Made by a program: the position numbers and the translations under genes
The notes under the pieces: model-generated
Database searches by the model: none
The model's input: the letters and a program-made list of their open reading frames with translations, nothing else
What the model was told of the DNA's origin: nothing
In this document: piece by piece, positions 56,050 to 64,000 of the stretch
Layout of the letters: each line of letters starts with the position of its first letter
Position numbering within the stretch: position 1 is the first letter of the stretch
Source of the DNA: Lepisosteus oculatus
Lineage: Eukaryota > Chordata > Actinopteri > Semionotiformes > Lepisosteidae
Assembly: GCF_040954835.1 (NCBI RefSeq)
Contig: NC_090699.1
Location: forward strand, 14,687,817-14,751,816
Length of the DNA: 64,000 nucleotides
Direction: 5' to 3'

Positions 56050-56490
56050 GTCCCATTGCTTATCTCTTGGATAGTGGGGAAGAAGGCAGCTCTTCTCTTC
56101 TCTTCTCTTCTCTCTGTCCCATTGTCCTCAATATTATAAATGAATTCTTGAGCACTGGCGTTGTACCAACGGTCCTCAAAACTGCTTCCATTACCCCCGT
56201 GCCAAAAAAGCCTAACATGGCTCTCGACAATCTTAACAATTTTTGCTCCATCTCCAACTTACCCTTTCTTGCAAAAATTCTGGAACGTGCTGTCACATTT
56301 CAGTTACATAACCACCTCATGACAAACAACCTTTTCGAACCCCTCCAATCTGGCTTCCGTCAACTTCACAGCACAGAAACTGCCCTGGTCAAAGTCACTA
56401 ACGATCTTCTAATAGCTTCTGATTCTGGTTCTCTTTCTATACTCATCTTTCTTGATCTCAGTGCTGCTTTTGACACTGTTTTTCATCGGT
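56050..56490 (+). mobile_element. L2/Maui-like LINE reverse-transcriptase fragment
   Basis: [20 protein letters not shown], then [38 protein letters not shown] and [16 protein letters not shown] domains 1-3 of L2-clade elements. The frame breaks at 56484, right after the first catalytic block. Confidence 0.85.
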
Positions 56491-56499
56491 GCGTAATTA

Positions 56500-57035
56500 C
56501 GCACTAACTGAAACCCGGGGGGACCGCTGTGTACACATGTTCACACCGCAAGAAATACTGCTCAATACGGCTTAGTGCGACAAACCCGTATAAGACCATA
56601 GGAAGCAGAACAGTGCAGTCTCCAATTACCCAGACTGTAAGCACGGGAATAAAGCTTTGTTTGTTTTCTGAAACCCTTTCTTTATGTCCTGTTTTCATTC
56701 AGGTAAGGGTCAACTATATTCACAATACTATTGACAGCAGGAAGATTAAAGTATTTTTTTGTTCAAACCGATTTTTTACACAGAACACTGACATAGCGTT
56801 GCGTTCTGAATCTCTTTTTCTCGAGCTTTTATTTAATGTGGCACAATGAACTGGGATACTGGGATTCTGTTCACAAGCCAATAGCATTTAAACCACAGCA
56901 CCCACAATGCTGCAAGTAAGTGTTTTACACACTAAGCAGGTCCTCTGATCTTTCCAAGCCTTGCTTTGGGTTGTGAAACCTCTTTTATTTTGTTATGATT
57001 AATTTTTCAATATGGCACCATTAGACATGTAATAC
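56500..57035. other. Unannotated spacer
   Basis: AT-rich, no gene or identifiable repeat. Confidence 0.3.
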
Positions 57036-57039
57036 ACTG

Positions 57040-57200
57040 GAATAGGGGATACACTGGAATGTACAATGATACATTGTAGGATACAATGATTTAAACAGCT
57101 TGTGGCAGCAATACCTAAAACATGGAAAATGAGATGAAATACTCAAAATACAGGCTATTTTCCTTCCATATACTGTATAAAGAATCACCTCTGGCTGAAC
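57040..57200. repeat. Dispersed duplicate, copy 1 (partner about 60685-60840)
   Basis: ATACAATGATTTAAACAGCT, then TGTGGCAGCAATACCTAAAA and CAGGCTATTTTCCTTCCATA occur in both places in the same orientation with few differences. The partner lies within the L1-like element, so both are probably copies of that LINE family. Confidence 0.75.
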
Positions 57201-57539
57201 AAAGTTGTGTCCTGCCTTGCGCCTGTTGCATGCTGGGACGGACTCCGGCTTCAAGGCAGGAAGCTGAAAGGCTCGACTCACTCGACAGACGAATGATTCC
57301 AGGCACGCTTCCCCTGCGCCACTCTGCTGTCGGTCAGTGTATATCCTGTATAGTTTCCACATGGATCATATAATCCTAAAGGTGTTGTGTTTTTGCAGAT
57401 AATAAAATCTTTACAGTAAACACAAGCCACATAGATTTACAAGCCAGATGGATTATATTCAATATGACGTTAAACTAGAAAGAGCATTACCCTTATCAAT
57501 TTATAAAGTCTGCACCAAATGCCGATCATTCTGTCTGTT

Positions 57540-58395
57540 CTGGGTCTGTCACGCTCGTGAACACCTCCAGCTCTTCCTTGTTCTGTACTCATCCCCTGCA
57601 CCTGCCTCCGGTTCCTGCCTGCCGTGCTATAGGAGCCTGTCACGCCCTCTGCAGCCAGAGGGCGCTCCTTCTCTGTCCTGTCCCTAGTTTCCGGTCTGCT
57701 GTCCTTCCTGTCCCTCTCTTTCCCTTGGGCTATATATTTCCGGGTCTTGCACTCTGTCCTCGCTCAGCATAGACGTTTGGCTGTCCTGAGACCCGCCTTG
57801 CACCAGGGCGCCCCACGTCCGCTCCCTGAGGGCCAAGGTTTCTATACGGCATTCCTGAACTCCTTGCACTAATGAGCCCGGGCCTTTTTCCCGTCTCGCC
57901 GCTACGCATATGGGTCTTTTCCGCTCTCCTGCTCCCCACGGTTAGTCCCTTTGGACGTCCGTGACAAGCCAGGCGATCGGGGCTCAGCTTTGGAAGATGG
58001 ACGCCCGGAAGCCCGCCTACCCGCGAGTCCAGGAGCGACTCGACGGCACAGGCTTCATCACGGCGTCCTGACCATCTGAGCCTGGGATTAGGGAGCGTCT
58101 GGTCCCGTGGCCCCCCATTTATTTCCCAGATTCTCCGCCGGATCCCGCTCCGGCTTTTAACTATCAGAATGGATCACCCAGCTTTGGACTTTTGCTACAT
58201 TCCTGGATTTGCCTTGGACTCCCTTGGACTGTTTTCCTCGGCCACACCTCCTCCGAACACCCGCGCACCGTGAACACGCCCCCTGTTTTCCTTCCAGCCC
58301 CTTTGCATGCTTTTTTCCTCGTGTTTTCCTCACTCCTCCCCAGATTGTACTATCTGCTTAGGGTCCTGAAAGAACGCTTCCTTACAGGATCCTTG
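57540..58395. repeat. CT-rich repeat-like segment, possibly an LTR
   Basis: A pyrimidine-rich segment with TATATATTTCCGGGTC and a run of short CCT/GGACT motifs (57540-58395), typical of fish LTR leaders. No coding region or paired LTR identified. Confidence 0.25.
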
Positions 58396-58419
58396 CTAGA
58401 TTGTTAGACAGCGATGATT

Positions 58420-61370
58420 ATGCCATTATGTCTGGAGATCTTAATTCCATTTTAAACACTGCAATAGTTTGGAAGAAAAAATGCATATTGGGAAGGATCA
58501 TCCCAAAGCCTTGACTGCTATCTCAGATATTGTAGATGTGCGGAGATTAAAGAGTACTAAACAAGATAGATAGCAAAGCAGGCAAGTAGAATCGGTCCTC
58601 TCCTTATATGGTTTCCAACAGTGTCAAAAGTTAACAAAACAACAACTACTGATTCTTTCAGGTCTGACCAGCAACCTGTTGGATGACAGTTTCCAAGCAG
58701 GTGTGGATATTTGGAATTTTAACCCGTTACTGATGAAAGAAAATACAAACTTTTACCACAGCAAGGAGATATTTGGAGTATGACGTAGGTACTGTGTGCA
58801 AAAGTGCTCCTTGTGGGCACGTTATAAGTTACAGCTCAGGGTAATGAAAGCAAGCCCCCGCAGAAGAAAAACAACTTCATCGAGTTCTCAGAAACTCGGG
58901 CATGCTGACAATAGGAAAGCAACTCCTTGAGCTATATCAGAAAAAATAGCAAATAAGAAAAAAGACCTTATTAGGAGAACACATCTCTTGTTTTTTCAAA
59001 TCAAGCTAGATGATTGGAAAAAAGTTGAGAAATGTACTAAATTATTTTTAAAATCTCCAATACAGCATTCCAAAGAAATAGACGACAAAACGTGGTAAAA
59101 GTGGTACTCATGAAGCTATTGCTGAGCCACTTGCGATCGTGTGCTCTCAAAGCTCTGTTCCTTTCAGCAATTGCCTGTATCTCTCTCGCATGCTTCTTGC
59201 CAGATAAAGAGGACTTAAAGTTGTCAGAAGAAGAAAGAGAGTCACTTGACGGTCTTATTACTAAGGAGGACCTGTCTCAAGCAGTTTGGTCTTTTAAGCA
59301 TTACAAGACACAGCCTTTTCATGAATTTGTTAAAGAGCCACTCCTGTCATGTTTTGTCTTCCCGTGTGGCGAAGAAGGCTTACAGGTACACAGATCGAAG
59401 GACTGATAGCTCTATGTGCTGAAACAGGATGCAGAAGGGAATTATTAGGACACTGTAAGCTTGTAGAACTGGAGACCTTCCAGTGATATGACACCAATGT
59501 TTCAGCAAAGTGTTTTGTAAATCCATTAAGAAAAGTGTTGCATAGAATTACACAACAGGACCAGTCTGGAGTTTTTAACCGGGCTGATATATTGCAGATG
59601 ATATTAGCAAAAGTGTGGAGATAATAATTATTATTATATTATTCTAGGATTGATTTTTCTAGCAGATTTGGAGAAGGCATTTGATAAAGTACACCTTGAC
59701 TATCAATTTAGCTGTCTAGATTATGTGACCTTTGGGGAATCCTCCTGGAAATGGATGAAGATCAATCTTGAATAATGGGTTTATCTCTAGAAGAATACCC
59801 CCTTGTTAAGAGGAACGAAACAAGGATGTCCCCTCTCCCCCATATCTGTTCATAATTGCCAATAGAAATATTGCCATTAAGGGTAGACTCAATGATCCAG
59901 TCACAGGTCAAGAGATTAATCATCTTGATTTAAAAGCAGCTACGTTTTGCCAATGATACAGACTTAAGCCTAAATTGTCTTCGCTGTTGGCTTTAGCTGA
60001 TGATCTCAGTTGTTTCTCAGATACGTCAGGACTCAAACCAAGCTATGAGAAATGTGCTGTTCTGTGTGCGGATTCTTTAAGAAGATCTTTTTTTGCTTCA
60101 GTGTAATCTGACAATAAAATGGTCTTTCAATAAAATGTGAAAGTTTACAACATACTGTATGTCTCCCATCTACAGCTGTGGTGTATTTAATTCATATGAA
60201 CAAAAGAGTTTTCCATTTATTTGGAATGATAAAGTACAGTGTGGGTGGCCTAAAATGAATTGACTTGAGAGCCTTGAATGATGTTCTCAAACCTGCCTTG
60301 ATTCCTAAACTGCGTTTCAATAAGGTATGGGTTCATAGTGAATTATTGAGATCTTACCACACAGCTGTTGAAAAGGGCTTATTTCTCTTGTTGTAGCTGC
60401 AGCCCCGTTCGTTTTAAGATGATAAGAAAAGATCTGTGACTCAGAGCATCAGGATTCTCAGAAGTGATGGTGCAGCATGGGTTAGAGTTTCAGTTTAAAC
60501 CCCTGAGACACTGGCTGATGAGCAGCAGCTTGTCCATTAGCAGATCCTCCAGCTGAACTCAGATATTCATACATAGTAAATGGAAATTCCCTTGTGTGGA
60601 ATTTAATGATGCAGAAATAGTGTTATCTTTATTAAAGCTCTCATTGACACTAATGGCACCCTCACGCCTTCTTTAACCTGTGCAATGAAACATTGTAGGG
60701 TACAATGATTTAAACAGCTTGTGGCAGCAATACCTAAAACATGGAACAATATCTTGAGTAGATGAAATACTCACAATACAGGCTATTTTCCTTCCATATA
60801 CTGTATAAAGGATCACCTGTGGCTGAACAATATTTACATAAATAAGAAGGTCTGCATCTCTTGTACAGAGATTAAAGGCTTGTGGTCTGGTCCAGTAAAG
60901 ATACAGAACAGCTGGGGATATATTTCAGATATGCCAGTTCCATAGAATCAAGTATTTAACCTGATATACTGTATAAGACCATTATGGATCTCTCTATTAG
61001 AATTATTCAGTTTAAACTGCCTCATAAAATCTTACCGGTTAGTAAAAGGCTGAATCTCTGGGGTTTGGAGAGCTCACTTCTCCTCCCCTGAAGGTTTGGC
61101 CCAACAGAGTAAGTTCTGGTTCTGCCCGGAAGTAGCCTTGTTTTGGACCCAGACTGAGCGATGGGTCTCTTCTTACGGTTCTGCCTTCCCAGTGGATCTA
61201 TTAGCTGTGCTCTTAGGAGACTTAAGAAGCAACGCCGAAGACATAAGAAATCTAATCACGATGTTTGGAACAGCCTTTATTTTTCAAACAAAGCCTTTCA
61301 GAAACTTACAGGCGAACTGCTGTCTCAATTTCTCAGACAGGTTATGAAATCCCAGTAACAGAATAAATTC
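58420..61370 (+). mobile_element. Decayed L1-clade LINE ORF2
   Basis: Scattered blocks in order: KEDLKLSEEERESLDGLITK and DLSQAVWSFKHYK (59210-59310), FLADLEKAFDKVHLD (about 59650-59700), GCPLSPYLFIIAN (about 59825), DLSCFSDTSGLKPSYEKC (about 60000-60055), and a C-terminal DVWNSLYFSNKAF block near 61260. This matches the L1 ORF2 order before and within the RT domain. Many stops and frameshifts; dead. Confidence 0.75.
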
Positions 61371-61470
61371 ACTGACGGTGTAGAACATTTTTTACAATTG
61401 TCAGATTAGCCCCAAAATAGGAACATTTTGACAGTACTGTGAGTTGCTATGTGGTTGCAAACTCACATTC

Positions 61471-61910
61471 GCCACTGTTGTCACACACCCCCGGTATCGC
61501 CTTGGGCGAGAGCGAGGGTTTGTGAGAATTGTGTCATGAAGCTGCTCTTTCTGCTCACTAGTCACTGTACTCTCACAATCGCCACTGTTGTCACACACCC
61601 CCGGTATCGCCTTGGGCGTGAGCGAGGGTTTGTGAGAATTGTGTCATGAAGCTGCTCTTTCTGCTCACTAGTCACTGTACTCTCACAATCGCCACTGTTG
61701 TCACACACCCCTGGTATCGCCTTGGGCGAGAGCGAGGGTTTGTGAGAATTGTGTCATGAAGCTGCTCTTTCTGCTCACTAGTCACTGTACTCTCACAATC
61801 GCCACTGTTGTCACACACCCCTGGTATCGCCTTGGGCATGAGCGAGGGTTTGTGAGAATTGTGTCATGAAGCTGCTCTTTCTGCTCACTAGTCACCGTGC
61901 TGACGAACGT
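61471..61910 (+). repeat. 110-bp tandem repeat, four copies
   Basis: Unit starts at 61471, 61581, 61691 and 61801 (GCCACTGTTGTCACACACCC, then CTTGGGCGAGAGCGAGGGTT and TCATGAAGCTGCTCTTTCTG). Copies differ by only a few bases, mainly in the CCCCCGG/CCCCTGG and GGGCGAG/GGGCATG positions. Confidence 0.95.
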
Positions 61911-62110
61911 AATGCGATGCAGCGAATTAAATACAGGTTGTGCAGCAGACATGTCAGTGTTCCAACACGTTCTGCATGCAGGGTTAACAACTAAGTAGTA
62001 TTTGTTGGCAAAACCACCTCCAAGTCAAGAGCGATATTTCTATTGGATTAAAAGAGGTGTGTTCACAGGCCTGCTTGATTACAATATTGTGGGGCTGCAA
62101 CACGTCACTG
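61905..62110 (+). mobile_element. THAP-domain transposon fragment, plus strand
   Basis: IKYRLCSRHVSVPTRSACRV aligns with the minus-strand fragment at 54600-54835, and nucleotide similarity extends through TTTCTATTGGATTAAAAGAG. Starts directly at the end of the 110-bp array. Confidence 0.5.
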
Positions 62111-62499
62111 GAAGTTTTGCTGCCTCATTCTGAAATGCAGACAGTGACAGCGATATGGCACAGCGCAACCTGGAAATTTGGTCTATTTTGTGATGTAAAT
62201 TGGGGGTCTTACAACTTACTGCGTGCAGTTGACTTTCGATGTGTTTTGAAGTGCGCTCATCAATGCCGATGCTTTCTAACCCCCGAAATATAAAAATAGC
62301 CTTGCAGCTCCCCTTTAAGTCTGAATGACTTTAAGATGTTTGGAAAATGCTGTTCTATTGCATTCAGGTACCGACCAGGCATCTGAAGAAGGACCAGGAG
62401 CAGCTCTGTATCAGAGACAGAATAGGGAAATAAGGGCAATCAGATAGGGATCCAGAACAGTAACACCGGCTGAAAAGAATCACAAACTCCACTCAGGAA

Positions 62500-62745
62500 G
62501 GTGTGAACTTTACACAAAAGGTGGTGGGAGTGTGGACCAAGCTGACCGGCCATGATGTTGAAACCAATGTCCTTGCTTTTCTCAAGAAGCAGCTTGGTGA
62601 GATTCTCCTATCAGGGCAGGAGGCTCTCCTTTACACAAAGTGTGGGGGGGGTGTGGAACACCCTGCCCAGACATGTTATTGAAGCTGATACCCTGGCTTC
62701 TTTCAAGAAACAGCTGGGTGAGATAGTGGGATTAATGAATTAATT
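62500..62745 (+). mobile_element. LINE 3' tail, two tandem copies
   Basis: Two consecutive units of the 6580 family (ACACAAAGTGTGGGGGGGGT, GAAGCTGATACCCTGGCTTC, TTTCAAGAAACAGCTGGGTG). The second encodes FTQSVGGVWNTLPRHVIEAD. Confidence 0.6.
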
Positions 62746-62759
62746 ACTTTGCTAGCAAA

Positions 62760-63175
62760 TGGGCCTCCTCTCCTTTGGAACTTTTCTGGTGTTCTTATCT
62801 TTTTAGAAATTTTAATTTGTGTGACCAAAAACAGACCTCTGCAGTTTTGCAGTTATCAGTCATCTTCCCTCTTCCTGTAAGAGAGGGGAGGTTTAGTGAT
62901 AGGCCCAAAGATCTTTCTCACACCACACACACATCTCCAAGACATCAACCACAAGCTGTGACCAGCCATCGCTCGTGGTCTGTAAACATTCTCTTAATCG
63001 AGCTGGTGTGGTCGAGCTGTGAGCTGTAACGCCCAGAGGGGAGAGTAGTGTTCATCTGTCAGATCTGATAGTACTGTTTGGTGCAGTTTTCGTATGAGAA
63101 AGTCATCTTGATGGGGTCAGCAAGCACCTCTGTGCTTGGCTGGTGCCTACAGATCATACCAGGACTGTGAGCTCT
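62760..63175. other. Unannotated spacer
   Basis: No gene or RNA recognised. Probably upstream, decayed part of the adjoining L2 element. Confidence 0.3.
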
Positions 63176-63177
63176 TA

Positions 63178-63705
63178 AACTGCAGTATGTCCAAAATTCA
63201 GCAGCCAGAATCCTGACCAGGTCGAGTGCAAGTGTTCACATTACTCCTATCCTGCAGTCCTTGCACTGGCTTCCGGTCAAATTCCATGTGGACTTTAAAA
63301 TCCTCATGCTCACCCATAAGGCTCTGCATGGCTTGGCACCTCAGTACCTGTCTGAGCTATCGCCCTGCTCCCCACCTCGCAACCTTCCCTCTTCTAATTC
63401 TGGTCTCCTAACTGTCCCCCAAGCCCGTCTACATTGTATGGGCGACAGGGCCTTCTCCTGTGATGCCCCCAAGCTCTGGAACTCTCTGCCCAAGGATATC
63501 AGAGTCACCTTCTCTAAACTCCTTCAAATCCAGACTCAAAACCTTCTTCTTTAGAAAAGCCTTTACTTAGTACCACCATCCATGGTCTCCTCTGTATATT
63601 GAAATTGTGTTTTATCTTGTGTATTCTTCTTATTTATTGTTGTTGTCATCCTGTAAAGCACTTTAAGAAGCCACCTTTAAAGGTGCTATATAAAATAAAG
63701 TTTAT
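63178..63705 (+). mobile_element. L2/Maui-like LINE 3' end with 3' tail
   Basis: LQYVQNSAARILTR, then LHWLPVKFHVDFKILMLTHK, LHGLAPQYLSEL and PKLWNSLPKDIR: the typical C-terminus of L2-clade ORF2. Followed by the 3'UTR ending TGTAAAGCACTTTAAGAAGC and AGGTGCTATATAAAATAAAG. The reading frame before the stop at 63554 is intact over about 125 codons. Confidence 0.9.
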
Positions 63706-63802
63706 TATTATTATTATTAATAATAATATTATTATTATAATAATAGTATTATTAATAATTATTATTATTAATTATTATTATTAATAATTATTATTATTAA
63801 AG
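63700..63802. repeat. (ATT)n microsatellite, LINE tail
   Basis: ATT/AAT trinucleotides directly after the L2 3' end, as expected for its simple-repeat tail. Confidence 0.9.
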
Positions 63803-64000
63803 AGCCAGACTTCTGCATTCCAAGCCAAATTCCCAGCAAGGCAGCAGATTGGCAAACTTTGAAGACAGTTTTTGCAGGCTGGCACCCCGTCAGGGCAGTT
63901 CTGCAGTGACAATAGAGACAACATTTATAAGAAAGAAAACCAGCGGCTGTTTTGAATTCATAGACTAGAGGACTTTCAGAGATCTTTAGAGGTGGCATAT

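Overview
This is vertebrate nuclear DNA, most likely from a ray-finned fish. The signs are intron-split genes with GT-AG splice sites, CpG-rich promoters, fish-type LINE fragments (L2/Maui-like, Rex1/CR1-like, L1-like), tRNA-derived SINEs, a hAT element and a very high load of minisatellites. A non-teleost lineage such as gar or bowfin is possible, but the species cannot be fixed from this window. Almost all long open frames are artefacts of tandem repeats whose unit length is a multiple of three; the real genes are few and split into short exons.

Layout. (1) 1-15 kb: a tandem pair of small secreted Ly6/uPAR three-finger genes (coding 1777-3794 and 12516-13877). Each has a TATA promoter and non-coding first exon, a minisatellite in its large intron, and an almost identical 3' flank. 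Between them lie an inverted copy of the first promoter (5630-5935) and two related satellite arrays (7.15-7.69 kb and 8.04-10.78 kb). (2) 15-23 kb: dispersed repeats, one intact tRNA-Ala(AGC) gene at 17715-17787, and a CpG-rich promoter-like region at 18.5-19.6 kb. (3) 23-42.6 kb: a PRDM9/PRDM7-like gene, the most interesting feature. In-phase exons encode two paralogous N-terminal modules, two SSXRD-like basic exons, and then two complete PR/SET cassettes in a row, each with pre-SET zinc knuckle, PR/SET core and post-SET C2H2 knuckle, ending with only two C2H2 fingers. Four unrelated minisatellites fill its central introns. (4) 43-51 kb: a three-exon C2H2 zinc-finger gene (46732-50489) whose middle exon carries the same N-terminal module. 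(5) 51-64 kb: a graveyard of decayed LINEs, SINEs and THAP-type transposon fragments with no host gene recognised.

The PRDM9-like gene appears able to encode a double PR/SET protein. All exon junctions are in compatible phase over about 1238 codons if the proposed first exon is correct. The last exon of cassette 1 contains a decayed zinc finger and ends in a consensus donor at the position where an SSXRD-type exon normally meets the PR/SET domain, so reading naturally continues into cassette 2. The gene lacks a recognisable KRAB domain, has F at the position of human PRDM9 Y341 in both copies, and has only two terminal fingers. This suggests a PRDM9-beta-like or neofunctionalised regulator rather than a hotspot-specifying PRDM9. 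Transcript evidence is needed to confirm the model.
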